The notes: generated by a model from the letters alone, not told the origin. A stretch of DNA of 64,000 nucleotides from Anaeromassilibacillus senegalensis (GCF_001261775.1 NZ_LN868537.1:496001-560000); one strand, 5' to 3'; shown: positions 32,863 through 41,695, counted from the first letter of the stretch. Made by a program: numbers and translations.

Positions 32863-33822
32863 TCAGTCCCAGCTTTTAAAACCATCCAGGAACCAGATTT
32901 CTTTCGCTTCGAACGCCCGCCCGTTGAGGTAGTCCAAAAGTCCGGCAGGGGTGGAGAAATCAAACCGCAGCTTATAGGAATACAACGCCTGATATTTAAA
33001 TCCGCAGGCCTTATTAATCGCATTTGTTCCATATTTTCCGTCGCCGGCAAGGGGATGGCCAATGTAGGCCAGATGGGCGCGGATCTGGTGCGTCCGCCCG
33101 GTCAGGAGTTCCACTTCCAGCAGGCTGTAACCGCCGCGCTCCTTCAGGACACGGTAACGCGTCCGGATGCTCTTCGTCTCGCTGGTCGGCTTTTTGGAGA
33201 TATACACGCGGTTGCGGCTTTCGTTCTTTTCCAGGAAGGCCTCCAGCGTATCTTCTTTTTTGGGCATATGCCCGTACACAATACAGAGGTACAGTTTTGT
33301 CAGCTCGCGGTGCTTAACCTTCTCGTTCATGATGCGGAGCGTTTCCGCGTTTTTGGCTGCCATCACGATGCCGCCGGTATTGCGGTCGATGCGGTTGATC
33401 AGTGCCGGAGCGAAAGAGGCCTCATTTGCCGGCTGGTATTCTCCTTTTTCATAGAGATAATGCTGAACGCGTGCAATCAGGGAGTCATAGTGATAGTGTT
33501 CGTCCGGATGTACGATCAATCCCGGCTTTTTATCCAGCAGCATCAGGTTTTCATCTTCAAACAGAACGTTGAGCTTATTGGGCGCTTTCAGAAAATCGTA
33601 TTCTTCGGGCGCCTGCTGGAAAAATTCGTCCTTCAGGTACATGGTCAGCACGTCGCCCTGTACCAGCCGAGTGGAGATTTCACAGCGCTTGCCGTTGCAC
33701 TTGATGTCTTTTTTTCGAATACTCTTATACAGCATCGATTGCGGCAAATTGGGGTAGGTTTTGGTCAAAAATTTATCCAAACGCTGTCCCGCGTCGTTTG
33801 GGCCAATGGTTACTTGCTTCAT
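32863..33822 (-). CDS. RluA-family 23S rRNA pseudouridine synthase
   Basis: A 319-residue protein with an N-terminal S4 RNA-binding domain (residues ~8-70: GQRLDKFLTKTYPNLPQSMLYKSIRKKDIKCNGKR) and a pseudouridine synthase domain. The catalytic Asp is in INRIDRNTGGIVM; LLDKKPGLIVHPDE and ELLTGRTHQIRAHLAYIGHPLAGDGKYG are the other family motifs. It isomerises uridines in large-subunit rRNA, but the exact position (RluC or RluD type) cannot be decided from sequence alone. It is transcribed alone, toward secF. Confidence 0.9.
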   Translation of the reverse strand: MKQVTIGPNDAGQRLDKFLTKTYPNLPQSMLYKSIRKKDIKCNGKRCEISTRLVQGDVLTMYLKDEFFQQAPEEYDFLKAPNKLNVLFEDENLMLLDKKPGLIVHPDEHYHYDSLIARVQHYLYEKGEYQPANEASFAPALINRIDRNTGGIVMAAKNAETLRIMNEKVKHRELTKLYLCIVYGHMPKKEDTLEAFLEKNESRNRVYISKKPTSETKSIRTRYRVLKERGGYSLLEVELLTGRTHQIRAHLAYIGHPLAGDGKYGTNAINKACGFKYQALYSYKLRFDFSTPAGLLDYLNGRAFEAKEIWFLDGFKSWD

Positions 33823-33865
33823 AGACGTCCTCTTCCTGTCATTTTGTTTTTATGATTGATGATTT

Positions 33866-33894
33866 ATTATAGCATGAACCTTCGGCATAGAAAA
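33866..33894 (-). promoter_or_regulatory. promoter of the pseudouridine synthase gene
   Basis: An extended -10 box TGCTATAAT lies about 45 bases before the start on the minus strand; the -35 box TTTTCT 17 bases further up is weak. Confidence 0.5.
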
Positions 33895-33910
33895 GGACAG
33901 CAGTCAGAAT

Positions 33911-33939
33911 TTGACAGGATGCGCGCAAAATGCTATAAT
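33911..33939 (+). promoter_or_regulatory. promoter of the thiD-thiC unit
   Basis: TTGACA and TATAAT separated by exactly 17 bases, a full consensus promoter, about 40 bases before the TPP riboswitch. Confidence 0.9.
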
Positions 33940-33977
33940 CAAGCACAGCAAAATCCGTAAAAATGAATAGGCTTATT

Positions 33978-34060
33978 TTGCGGGGGGACTGTTTTCAGTT
34001 GAGAAGGTTAAAACCTGACCCTTAGAACCTGTCGGTTAACACTGTCGTAGGGAAGCAAAA
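33978..34060 (+). promoter_or_regulatory. TPP riboswitch
   Basis: The conserved parts of the thi box are present in order: CGGGGGGACTG, GTTGAGA, TGACCCTTAGAACCTG, a GGTTAAC arm and GTAGGGAAGC. The aptamer binds thiamine pyrophosphate. A terminator hairpin follows at 34081-34115 before thiD, so control is probably by transcription attenuation. Confidence 0.95.
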
Positions 34061-34080
34061 CTACTTTCAACTTGGAATGG

Positions 34081-34115
34081 AAGCGCTTGCCCGATTTGGG
34101 CTGGCGCTTTTTTTG
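34081..34115 (+). terminator. riboswitch-controlled terminator before thiD
   Basis: AAGCGC pairs with GCGCTT (with inner CC/GG pairs) followed by TTTTTTTG. It lies between the TPP aptamer and thiD and is the likely expression platform. Confidence 0.85.
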
Positions 34116-34144
34116 TTTTACCCCTTGCCGGAAAGGACAACAGA

Positions 34145-34960
34145 ATGAAAAAAGCTTTGACCATTGCAGGCTCGGATTGCAGCGGCGGTGCGGGTATCCA
34201 GGCGGATTTAAAGACTTTTTCCGCGCACGGCGTCTTCGGTATGAGCGTCATTGTCTCCGTTGTGGCGGAAAACACCAGCCGCGTGATCGATATCCAGGAC
34301 GTAACGCCAGATATGATTGGAAAGCAGATGGAGGCGGTATTTGAGGACATCCCGCCGGACGCGGTAAAGGTTGGGATGCTGTCCCGGCCGAATTGTATGG
34401 AAGCGGTTGCAGAGGGACTTCGCAGGTATCGTCCGCAGCGCATTGTGATCGATCCCGTCATGTATGCGAAGAACGGCTGCCCGCTGATGGACCCAGGTGC
34501 AATCGACCTGCTGATTGAAAAAATTGTTCCCTTGGCGGACCTTCTGACGCCGAACATTCCGGAAGCGGAAAAAATGACGGGTTTGTCCATTCGCGCGCTT
34601 GCAGATATGGAGGCGGCGGCGAAACTAATCTCCCGGATGGGCGCGCGGAATGTACTTGTCAAGGGAGGGCATGCGGAAGGAGACGCGGTGGATGTGCTCT
34701 ATGACGGCGAGACGTTTCACCACTATCGTGCGGAACGGATTCCAACAAAGAACACGCATGGTACCGGGTGTACCTACTCCTCTGCCATCACTGCCAATTT
34801 GGCGCTCGGAATGTCTATGGCAGAGGCGGTGGAGCATGCGAAACAGTATGTCACTACGGCGATACGTCATGCATTGGCGCTTGGTAAAGGCCATGGACCG
34901 ACCAACCATTTTTATGACCTGTACTTACACGGCCTGATAAATGGAGCGGAAATCGAATAA
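34145..34960 (+). CDS. thiD: hydroxymethylpyrimidine/phosphomethylpyrimidine kinase
   Basis: A 271-residue ribokinase-fold enzyme with GAAAGGAC before the ATG. It begins ALTIAGSDCSGGAGIQADLKTF, the ThiD hallmark, and ends with NTHGTGCTYSSAITANLALG, the anion-hole and catalytic Asp region where Cys replaces the usual Asp-type context only in neighbouring positions. It phosphorylates HMP and HMP-phosphate to HMP-PP, the pyrimidine half of thiamine. It is co-transcribed with thiC under the TPP riboswitch. Confidence 0.93.
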   Translation: MKKALTIAGSDCSGGAGIQADLKTFSAHGVFGMSVIVSVVAENTSRVIDIQDVTPDMIGKQMEAVFEDIPPDAVKVGMLSRPNCMEAVAEGLRRYRPQRIVIDPVMYAKNGCPLMDPGAIDLLIEKIVPLADLLTPNIPEAEKMTGLSIRALADMEAAAKLISRMGARNVLVKGGHAEGDAVDVLYDGETFHHYRAERIPTKNTHGTGCTYSSAITANLALGMSMAEAVEHAKQYVTTAIRHALALGKGHGPTNHFYDLYLHGLINGAEIE

Positions 34961-34990
34961 GCGGGCCATATGGCCGGAAGGGGAAACAGC

Positions 34991-36313
34991 ATGGAATTCA
35001 AAACACAGATGGAAGCAGCAAAAAAGGGAATCGTTACAAAAGAGCTGAAGCGGGTGGCCGAAAAAGAAGGATACACAGAGCAGGAACTTCTGCCGCTCGT
35101 AGCGGCGGGGCGTGTGATTATACCGGTAAATATCCGCCATACCTCTTTGGACCCCAACGGTGTGGGGGAAGGGCTGCGCACGAAAATCAACGTCAATTTG
35201 GGCATTTCCGGGGACTGTGCAGACTACTGCGCGGAGATGCAGAAGGTGCAGCTGGCAATTTGCTTTGGTGCAGAGGCGATCATGGACCTGAGCAATTATG
35301 GAAAGACGAGGGAATTTCGGCAGAAGCTGATTGAGCATGCCCCGGCGATGATTGGCACAGTGCCGGTATACGATGCAATTGGATATCTGGAAAAGGACCT
35401 GATGGATATTACCGCCCAGGATTTTCTCAAGGTAGTCCGTTCCCATGCGGAAGAGGGTGTGGATTTCATGACCATCCATGCGGGAATCAATCGCCGCGCA
35501 GTAGAAGCGTTTGAGCGGACCCATCGAATTACAAATATTGTGTCCCGCGGCGGCTCTCTCCTGTTCGCCTGGATGAAAATGACCGGCAATGAAAACCCGT
35601 TTTACGAGTATTATGACGACGTGCTCGATATCCTGCGTGAATACGATGTGACCATCAGTCTGGGAGATGCGCTCCGTCCCGGCTGTATTCATGATTCCTC
35701 CGATGCGGGACAGATCGGGGAGCTGATTGAGCTGGGCAATTTGACTCGGCGCGCCTGGGACAAAGATGTACAGGTCATGGTGGAAGGGCCCGGGCACATG
35801 GCGCTTGGAGAGATTGCCGCCAATATGCAGCTGGAAAAACGCCTCTGCCACGGCGCGCCCTTCTATGTGCTCGGCCCGCTGGTGACAGACATTGCGCCGG
35901 GCTACGATCACATTACTTCCGCGATCGGCGGTGCAATTGCCGCAGCAAACGGTGCGGACTTCCTTTGCTATGTGACGCCGGCGGAGCACCTGCGCCTGCC
36001 GGATCTTTCTGACGTGCGGGAGGGAATCGTGGCGTCCCGGATTGCCGCGCACGCGGCGGATATTGCCAAGGGCGTCCGCGGTGCGCGAGCGGTAGACGAT
36101 CAAATGAGTGAGGCGCGCCGAAATTTCGATTGGGATACCATGTTCCAGCTTGCGATTGACGGGGAGAAAGCAAAGGCGTATTATGAGAGCGTACCCGCGT
36201 CGGACAAGCACAGTTGTTCCATGTGTGGAAAGATGTGTGCGATGCGCACCACGAACCGGATTCTGAACGGAGAAAGCGTGGAAATTTTACAGGATGAGTG
36301 GAAGAAATCCTGA
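34991..36313 (+). CDS. thiC: phosphomethylpyrimidine synthase
   Basis: ATG 34991 follows GGAAGGGG. The 440-residue radical SAM enzyme turns aminoimidazole ribotide into HMP-phosphate. Seen are [25 protein letters not shown]-type [43 protein letters not shown] and YCEDY-equivalent segments. The C-terminal iron-sulfur motif reads CSMCGKMC, that is CX2CX3C, one residue shorter than the CX2CX4C of proteobacterial ThiC, a compact form I believe is common in anaerobes. The length fits the short anaerobe group. Confidence 0.95.
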   Translation: MEFKTQMEAAKKGIVTKELKRVAEKEGYTEQELLPLVAAGRVIIPVNIRHTSLDPNGVGEGLRTKINVNLGISGDCADYCAEMQKVQLAICFGAEAIMDLSNYGKTREFRQKLIEHAPAMIGTVPVYDAIGYLEKDLMDITAQDFLKVVRSHAEEGVDFMTIHAGINRRAVEAFERTHRITNIVSRGGSLLFAWMKMTGNENPFYEYYDDVLDILREYDVTISLGDALRPGCIHDSSDAGQIGELIELGNLTRRAWDKDVQVMVEGPGHMALGEIAANMQLEKRLCHGAPFYVLGPLVTDIAPGYDHITSAIGGAIAAANGADFLCYVTPAEHLRLPDLSDVREGIVASRIAAHAADIAKGVRGARAVDDQMSEARRNFDWDTMFQLAIDGEKAKAYYESVPASDKHSCSMCGKMCAMRTTNRILNGESVEILQDEWKKS

Positions 36314-36327
36314 CAGGAGGCAACCTT

Positions 36328-36969
36328 TTGAAACAGTTTCAAGCGGCCATTTTTGATTTGGACGGGACTTTGATTGATTCTCTGCATGTTTGGGAGAAGC
36401 TGGACGAGGAATTTTTAAACAAGCGCGGCTTTGCGGTGCCAGAGGGCTACTGCGAAAAAATTGCAACAATGGGTTTTTTGGACGCGGCACAGTATGCCAA
36501 ACAGATTTTTGGTTTCCCGGAGCCGGCGGAAGAGATCGTCCGTGAATGGAACCAGATGGCGGCGTACGCTTATGGAAACGAGGTAAAGATGAAGCCCCAT
36601 GCGCGGGAATATCTGCAAAAGCTGCAACGGGATGGAATCATACTCGGTGTGGCAACTGCATTGCCGAAGAGACTTTATACGCCTGTGCTGGAAAACAACG
36701 GCATTTTTTCCTGGTTCCAGGCGATCACTTCCGGCGACGAGGTCAGCAGGGGCAAGGGCTTTCCAGATATTTATCTGAAAACGGCGGAAAAGCTGGGTGT
36801 GTCCCCGAAGGATTGCGTTGTTTTTGAAGATATTCTGCCGGGTTTGCAGGGGGCTATTGCCGCCGGCATGCAGACTGTGGGCGTTTACGACGCCTGCTCG
36901 GGAGGTTCGGAGGAAGAAATGCGCCGCCTGTCCGACGCGTATATCTATGATTTTAAAGAACTTCTGTAA
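36328..36969 (+). CDS. HAD-family phosphatase (beta-phosphoglucomutase-like)
   Basis: TTG 36328 follows CAGGAGG with good spacing, 14 bases after the thiC stop. The 213-residue protein has HAD motif I (AIFDLDGTLIDS), a helical cap (residues ~18-80), motif II/III region (GVATALPKRL, KGFPDIYLKTAEKLG) and motif IV (VVFEDILPGLQGAIAAGM). The substrate is a small phosphorylated metabolite. Being last in a thiamine operon it might dephosphorylate a thiamine intermediate, but this is inference only. Confidence 0.82.
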   Translation: MKQFQAAIFDLDGTLIDSLHVWEKLDEEFLNKRGFAVPEGYCEKIATMGFLDAAQYAKQIFGFPEPAEEIVREWNQMAAYAYGNEVKMKPHAREYLQKLQRDGIILGVATALPKRLYTPVLENNGIFSWFQAITSGDEVSRGKGFPDIYLKTAEKLGVSPKDCVVFEDILPGLQGAIAAGMQTVGVYDACSGGSEEEMRRLSDAYIYDFKELL

Positions 36970-37002
36970 AACAAAGATTTGTTCGATAACGATAAAGTAA
37001 AT

Positions 37003-37041
37003 AAAAGGCTGCCGGAAGAATTTTCTTCCGGCAGCCTTTTA
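37003..37041. terminator. bidirectional terminator between HAD gene and ABC permease gene
   Basis: AAAAGGCTGCCGGAAGAA and TTCTTCCGGCAGCCTTTT form a nearly perfect 17-bp stem with a tiny loop, ending both convergent transcripts. Confidence 0.92.
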
Positions 37042-37068
37042 TTATGCAGTAGGTTTACCTGGTTTCGT

Positions 37069-37812
37069 TTATTCCCATCGGAAGAACCGGAGTGCAATCG
37101 CGATGCAGACAACTGCAATTGCCGCCATAACCACTACAGGCAGCCATATGTCATCTATGGGAAGGCCGAGTGAAGCTGCTTTTAACAGCTTGATTCCCTG
37201 TGTCAAAGGCAAAATGTCTGCGGCCTTTTGCAGCGCGGAGGGCATAGCCTCATAGGGCAGCGTTGCGCCGGAAAAGATCAGCATGGGAAAGTAGAGTACA
37301 CTGGCGATTACGCCTGCGATTTTGGTGTTGGGCGCCACACCTCCCACCATCAATCCGATGCTGAACATGGAGAGCAGCACCAGCAGGTATCCGCACAGGA
37401 ACAGCGCAAAGGAGCCGCGAATTTGCAGGCCGAAGAAGATGGAGGCCACCAGAAAAAGCAGAACGAGAGAAGCGAGCGCGTAGAGTGTGTAAATTGCCAC
37501 CTGTACCAGCAGAATCATGGCTGGGCTGACCGGCGTGACCTGAAGGCGCTTCAAAATTTTTCGGTTCCGGTAATCCGAAACGACCAGCGGCAGCCCCATC
37601 ACGCCGCCGGCACAGATGGAAATACTGGCGAGCGCGCCGAAGGACTGTTCTAAGAAAGTGTAGGATGCTCCTGCGTACGCCGGTTGATCCCCATAAAGAA
37701 TACCGAGAATCACCAGTACCACGAGGGGCATGCAGATCGCGAAGATAAACATGTCCATCCCGCGGAGAGAAAGCTTCCATTCCGTTTTCAGCATCGTGCA
37801 AAAGGTTCTCAC
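37069..37812 (-). CDS. ABC-2 type transporter permease
   Basis: A 247-residue membrane protein with six predicted helices (residues ~20-40, 60-80, 100-125, 135-160, 165-190 and 220-240). It starts MRTFCTMLKTEWKLSLRG, as ABC-2 permeases do, and shares an operon with the ATPase gene three bases upstream. Such two-gene exporters move drugs, lipids or lantibiotics; the substrate cannot be told. Confidence 0.85.
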   Translation of the reverse strand: MRTFCTMLKTEWKLSLRGMDMFIFAICMPLVVLVILGILYGDQPAYAGASYTFLEQSFGALASISICAGGVMGLPLVVSDYRNRKILKRLQVTPVSPAMILLVQVAIYTLYALASLVLLFLVASIFFGLQIRGSFALFLCGYLLVLLSMFSIGLMVGGVAPNTKIAGVIASVLYFPMLIFSGATLPYEAMPSALQKAADILPLTQGIKLLKAASLGLPIDDIWLPVVVMAAIAVVCIAIALRFFRWE

Positions 37813-37815
37813 AGG

Positions 37816-38529
37816 CTATTCCTCCTCCGTATACCAAAGATAGGCGTCTTCAAACTGTTCAAAAGGACTTTGCTCGACCGCCTGTGCAACGGTGCCGTAA
37901 AATATGGGACGGCCGTGCTTCAAAATGCAGATCTGGTCGCAGAGCGCTTCCACCTCATCCATAAAATGGGAGGTCAGCAAAATGGTCAACCCTTTAGCCT
38001 TTAATTCGGAAAGGATTTTCCAGACGTCCCGCCTCGCCCGTGCGTCAAGCCCTGTGGTCAGCTCATCTAAAAAGACGACCTCCGGATCGGGAAGAAGCGC
38101 CAGGACGATAAACAGCCGCTGACGCTGTCCGCCGGAGAGGCTGTTGACCGGGCTTTTCTCTTTGTCCGCAAGACCGAATTCTGCCAGCAGGCGACGGAAA
38201 TCGTCTGCTTTCCGGTAAAGTGACGCAGTTACTTCGCAGAGCTCGCGGACAGTGATCTTTTCCTGGTAATTGGCCTCCTGGAACTGAATCCCTACCCGCT
38301 CGAACAGCTTTTTTCGGTCGGTAGCGGGATTCTGTCCCAGAATGCGAACGGTTCCGCAATCCGGCTTCTTTGTCCCTAAGATACATTCAATGGTTGTACT
38401 TTTGCCCGCACCGTTTGCGCCCAGCAGCCCAAAAACGGTACCGCGTTCCACGCACAGGTTCAGATGATCGACTGCGGTCAACGTGCCATAGGTTTTGGAA
38501 AGGGTTTCGACTTGAATTACACAATCCAT
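37816..38529 (-). CDS. ABC transporter ATP-binding protein
   Basis: The start at 38529 follows AAAGGAGG; the longer frame to 38571 has no ribosome site. The 237-residue protein has Walker A (GLLGANGAGKSTT), the signature motif LSGGQRQRL, Walker B (PEVVFLDELTTGLD) and the switch His in ILLTSHFMDE. The D-loop-type ELTTGLDARARR is typical of drug exporters. It powers the permease encoded just downstream. Confidence 0.92.
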   Translation of the reverse strand: MDCVIQVETLSKTYGTLTAVDHLNLCVERGTVFGLLGANGAGKSTTIECILGTKKPDCGTVRILGQNPATDRKKLFERVGIQFQEANYQEKITVRELCEVTASLYRKADDFRRLLAEFGLADKEKSPVNSLSGGQRQRLFIVLALLPDPEVVFLDELTTGLDARARRDVWKILSELKAKGLTILLTSHFMDEVEALCDQICILKHGRPIFYGTVAQAVEQSPFEQFEDAYLWYTEEE

Positions 38530-38553
38530 TTTTGATCCTCCTTTGTCTCGATA

Positions 38554-38590
38554 CAAAAAGAATACCACCAATCAAAAGACTGGTGGTATA
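38554..38590 (-). terminator. hairpin between merR-type gene and ABC exporter genes
   Basis: On the minus strand ACCACCAGTC/GATTGGTGGT pairs and is followed by ATTCTTTTTG. The hairpin overlaps the stop of the regulator gene, so it may limit read-through into the exporter genes. Confidence 0.65.
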
Positions 38591-39342
38591 GTGGAGGGTT
38601 TATCAAACTGTGTTTTCATTTCCTGTAACATCCTCAGAATGGTTTGTGCGTTCTGTTCCGCGGCCTGCAGGGAGAGAATTAACCGGTCGCATACGGAAAT
38701 GATGTCGTCATCCGGCCTGGGCGTATTGAGTGCGGTTTTCATGTCCGTATCGGGATCAGCCGAGAGGGAGTGAAGCAGCCGTAAAATAGCTTCCAGCGAG
38801 TAGTTGGCACAGCGCAGAACACGAATGATTTTTAACCGAAGAACATCCTCTTCTGTGTATACTCGATAGCCGTTTTTTCTTCGCTTGATCGTAAGCAAAC
38901 CGTTCATTTCCCAATTGCGGAGCGCGTCCATGGAAATGCCAAGGCAATCGGAAACCTCTTTCCGCCTCATTGTGAAAGATTTCGCCTGCGGTTTACCGGC
39001 TAAAAGGCGCTGTACGATATCAATGGCTTCCTCAGCGTTTTTTTGCTCCTGCTGTAGTTGGGACCGGTATTCGGCGGTCATTGACATAGCCCGGTCAAAA
39101 TCGCCCGCGGCGGCTGTCTTGACCACTTCAATAATTTTTTTACGCAGCCCATTTTGCAGCACTTCCATTTGGAAGGCGAGACGGGCAAGGCGGAATTGAG
39201 CAATGTGCCAATCGGTGAAAACGCGGTAGCCGTTTTTTTGCCGTTCCGGTTTTGGGATGAATCCCCATTCCTCATAAAGGCGCACGGTGTTGGGGTGAAT
39301 TCCAATTATCTTTGCGATTTCAGTGGTTTTGTAGGTTTTCAC
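38572..39342 (-). CDS. MerR-family regulator with two HTH domains
   Basis: Translation probably starts at GTG 39342. The 256-residue protein carries two MerR-type winged helices: the first at residues ~5-72 (TTEIAKIIGIHPNTVRLYEEWGFIP), the second at ~125-190 (RRKEVSDCLGISMDALRNWEMNGL), joined by a helical linker, with a C-terminal coiled coil. A single MerR protein normally has one HTH and acts as a dimer; a tandem form could bind as a pseudo-dimer. It sits upstream of the ABC exporter genes on the same strand and probably controls them. Confidence 0.85.
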   Translation of the reverse strand: MKTYKTTEIAKIIGIHPNTVRLYEEWGFIPKPERQKNGYRVFTDWHIAQFRLARLAFQMEVLQNGLRKKIIEVVKTAAAGDFDRAMSMTAEYRSQLQQEQKNAEEAIDIVQRLLAGKPQAKSFTMRRKEVSDCLGISMDALRNWEMNGLLTIKRRKNGYRVYTEEDVLRLKIIRVLRCANYSLEAILRLLHSLSADPDTDMKTALNTPRPDDDIISVCDRLILSLQAAEQNAQTILRMLQEMKTQFDKPSTIPPVF

Positions 39343-39400
39343 AGCTTTGCATCCATTCTAATTGCATTTCTGCCGGCTGAACTCATGGCGCGGCAGCCTT

Positions 39401-39880
39401 TTACAGGTTGTTTATAACAGCAGCAAACTGCTGGATTTCCTCTTCTAAAATGTGCGGGTATTGGAAGTCCGGGCTTTTCTCTACCATCTTCATGACCATC
39501 CGATCGCCCCAGCTCATCTTTTCCAAGTGGATTTCCCCGCCGAAGTTTGCTTTGGCCGCTGCATGTTCCAAAAGAGCAGGGGCGTAAAGATTGTTGATAT
39601 AGTTGGCCTGCGTCAAAGGCGTGGAACAGCAGATAAACAGCCCAAGCTTCTTCTGCAGCAGAAGAGCTTCATTTTGGATGCAGAAGTCTTTCAATTCTTT
39701 GCGAAGTTTCAATGCGTACACGGATGCACCCGCAAGGATGCAATCGAAGGCTTGCAGGTCGAGCTTGCCAGCCTGGCTGGCCTCACAGACGGAAACATCA
39801 CATTTTAAATGCTGTTTCAGGATGGACACGCATTTTTCGGTACAGCCGTATTTACTTGCATAGACAATTAATGTTTTCAT
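39401..39880 (-). CDS. flavodoxin-domain protein
   Basis: A 159-residue protein with the FMN-binding flavodoxin opening TLIVYASKYGCTEKC and the second loop CILAGASVYALKLRKELKDF, as in HemG-like and BltR-type flavodoxins. LGLFICCSTPL is the third strand. Its start overlaps the stop of the TetR gene by one base, so both form an operon. It probably carries electrons or reduces a small molecule. A weak hairpin (CTGCCG/CGGCAG) follows its stop near 39383. Confidence 0.85.
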   Translation of the reverse strand: MKTLIVYASKYGCTEKCVSILKQHLKCDVSVCEASQAGKLDLQAFDCILAGASVYALKLRKELKDFCIQNEALLLQKKLGLFICCSTPLTQANYINNLYAPALLEHAAAKANFGGEIHLEKMSWGDRMVMKMVEKSPDFQYPHILEEEIQQFAAVINNL

Positions 39881-40524
39881 CAGGGTTCCTTCCTTTCCAT
39901 TGGGGGTCGTGCGTAAATTTTTTCAAATTGTTCCAAGTGGCGCTTGAGCTCCTGCAGGGCCTTCGCCTCCTGCTCCGGGTATCCATCGTATTTGTATATC
40001 AGCAGGAAGATCGGAGAAAAAAATTGCAGTGCCATGATCTCCGAATCTGCTTCTCTGAAATATCCAACTTGGATCATCGCTTCAAATAATTGGGATTGAT
40101 TTTGCAATGCGCTTTCAATGTAGATTTTTCGGAAGATATCTTTGACGGATGGATCCCGGAATTGTTCTGTGGTCAGCATACGGCGCAGCGGCGCGGCATA
40201 TGGATCCTTTAAATAAAACAAGAAAAGCGCTTGAGCACTTTGTTCGATGAGGTCCAGGCCGGCTGCGGCATACTGCCGTGCGACTGAGAAAAAATCGCCC
40301 TGCGGCAGGGGAATGGAGGCAGCCTTTTCCTCGTAGCGCCGGTCCATCTCCGTGACCAGGGAATGAAATATATCCTGTTTTCCGCTGAAATGCTTATAAA
40401 TAGAGCTTTCCCGGATCCCAACGGCCTGCGCAATATCGCGCATAGAGGTTCCATGGAAGCCCTGCTCGGAAAAAAGCTGAAGCGCCGATTCCAGAATGAT
40501 GCTTTTGGTATCTCTCTTTGCCAA
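39880..40524 (-). CDS. TetR-family transcriptional regulator
   Basis: The second TTG (40524) is preferred because AAGGAGAT is properly spaced for it; the first TTG (40530) is too close. The 214-residue protein has an N-terminal TetR HTH (residues ~8-55: SIILESALQLFSEQGFHGTSMRDIAQAVGIRESSIYKHFSGKQ) and a helical ligand-binding domain. It probably represses its own operon with the flavodoxin gene. Confidence 0.92.
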   Translation of the reverse strand: MAKRDTKSIILESALQLFSEQGFHGTSMRDIAQAVGIRESSIYKHFSGKQDIFHSLVTEMDRRYEEKAASIPLPQGDFFSVARQYAAAGLDLIEQSAQALFLFYLKDPYAAPLRRMLTTEQFRDPSVKDIFRKIYIESALQNQSQLFEAMIQVGYFREADSEIMALQFFSPIFLLIYKYDGYPEQEAKALQELKRHLEQFEKIYARPPMERKEP

Positions 40525-40565
40525 ATGCAATCTCCTTTCTATAGGCTATCGTTCGTTCGCTTTCT

Positions 40566-40594
40566 ATTTTAGCTATCAATTGATCTCTTGTCAA
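40566..40594 (-). promoter_or_regulatory. promoter and possible operator of the tetR-flavodoxin operon
   Basis: On the minus strand TTGACA and TAAAAT are separated by 17 bases. The spacer contains the perfect palindrome ATCAATTGAT (40574-40583), a good candidate for the TetR operator. Confidence 0.7.
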
Positions 40595-40675
40595 CCCACA
40601 ACCGGAATTTGTAAGAGATTTGTTCTAAGCGGGAGGTGTTGTCCATAGATATGTAAAGAAAGGAGGACAAGAGTG

Positions 40676-41695
40676 ATGGATGATACATACAACGGCAGAT
40701 TTGATACGGCGTCCAAAGCCGTTTGCGACCGGCTGCGCAGGTACCTCCGGCTTTTGCCGCAGGATATCAAGGAACAGGCGCAGGAGATCCGTCTCCGGGT
40801 GAACCGGCCGGTTTCCGTGTGCTGCGCGAACGGCGTTTACTTTTTGAATGAAAATGGCAGGCTGTCCTGCAGGCTGGACGAAAAGGGCCTTTGCGCCTCC
40901 CGGGAAGACATGGAGGAAACGTTCCGCAATGTGTGCAGCTATTCCATTTACAGTCACCAGAATGAGATTAAAAACGGGTTTGTTACCCTGAGTGGCGGGC
41001 ACCGCGTAGGAATCTGCGGTACAGCGGTCATTGTGGGCGGTGCGGTAAACGGACTGCGGGACATCAGCTCAATTAATATCCGCATTGCTCGACAGATGTA
41101 TGGCTGTGCGGACGGCATTATGCGAACGTTGGGAAAGAAAATCTCACAGGGAGTCCTGTTGGCCGGAACGCCTTCCAGCGGAAAAACCACGATCCTGCGC
41201 GATATGGCGCGCCAGCTCGCCTCCGGGCTCTGCGGAAACGTCCGGAAGGTTGCCGTGGTGGATGAACGCGGGGAGCTTGCGGGTACGTACCAGGGGGTTC
41301 CGCAGAACGATCTGGGAATGAGCTGCGATGTGCTGGATGGGTATCCCAAGGGAGAAGGAATTTTACAGGCAATTCGCTCGCTGTCCCCGGAATTCATTAT
41401 CTGCGACGAATTGGGCGGCTTTGCCGACGTGGAAGCGGCGGCACAGGGGCTGAATGCGGGCGTTGGGATGATTGCCAGTATCCACGCGGGCAGTGTGCAG
41501 GAGCTTTTAAAACGGAAGCAGGCGGTCAGTCTGCTGGAGACCGGCGCGTTTGCCAGTGTTGTCCTGCTGGAGGGCAGCCGGGAACCCGGGCGGGTCGCTG
41601 GAATATACAGGGCGGGTGATTTGCTTGATCAAGGGATTGGGGCTGCTGCTCCTGATTCTTGCAGGGACGTTGGCGGGGTATATGGAGTCGCATAA
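40676..41695 (+). CDS. spoIIIAA: stage III sporulation protein AA (ATPase)
   Basis: ATG 40676 follows AAAGGAGG; a GTG three bases earlier is less likely. The 339-residue protein is a secretion-type AAA+ ATPase with Walker A GTPSSGKTTILRD, VVDERGELAG, a degenerate Walker B (FIICDELGG) and the family's early IRLRVNRPVSV segment. During engulfment it is thought to power the SpoIIIA-SpoIIQ channel from the mother cell side. It is the first gene of the operon; a CATAGATA sequence near 40648 could be part of a sigma-E promoter. The end overlaps spoIIIAB by about 70 bases. Confidence 0.95.
   Translation: MDDTYNGRFDTASKAVCDRLRRYLRLLPQDIKEQAQEIRLRVNRPVSVCCANGVYFLNENGRLSCRLDEKGLCASREDMEETFRNVCSYSIYSHQNEIKNGFVTLSGGHRVGICGTAVIVGGAVNGLRDISSINIRIARQMYGCADGIMRTLGKKISQGVLLAGTPSSGKTTILRDMARQLASGLCGNVRKVAVVDERGELAGTYQGVPQNDLGMSCDVLDGYPKGEGILQAIRSLSPEFIICDELGGFADVEAAAQGLNAGVGMIASIHAGSVQELLKRKQAVSLLETGAFASVVLLEGSREPGRVAGIYRAGDLLDQGIGAAAPDSCRDVGGVYGVA

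Noticed and set aside
31890..33062. 390-codon minus-strand frame
   Set aside because: Antisense to secF and running through a terminator into the pseudouridine synthase region; composition is not protein-like.
34925..36211. 428-codon minus-strand frame
   Set aside because: Antisense to thiC, whose motifs are clear; high-GC third positions of thiC keep the opposite strand open.
40640..40660. Sigma-E promoter of the spoIIIA operon
   Set aside because: CATAGATA resembles a sigma-E -10 box but no convincing -35 partner is visible, so it is mentioned only in the spoIIIAA entry.
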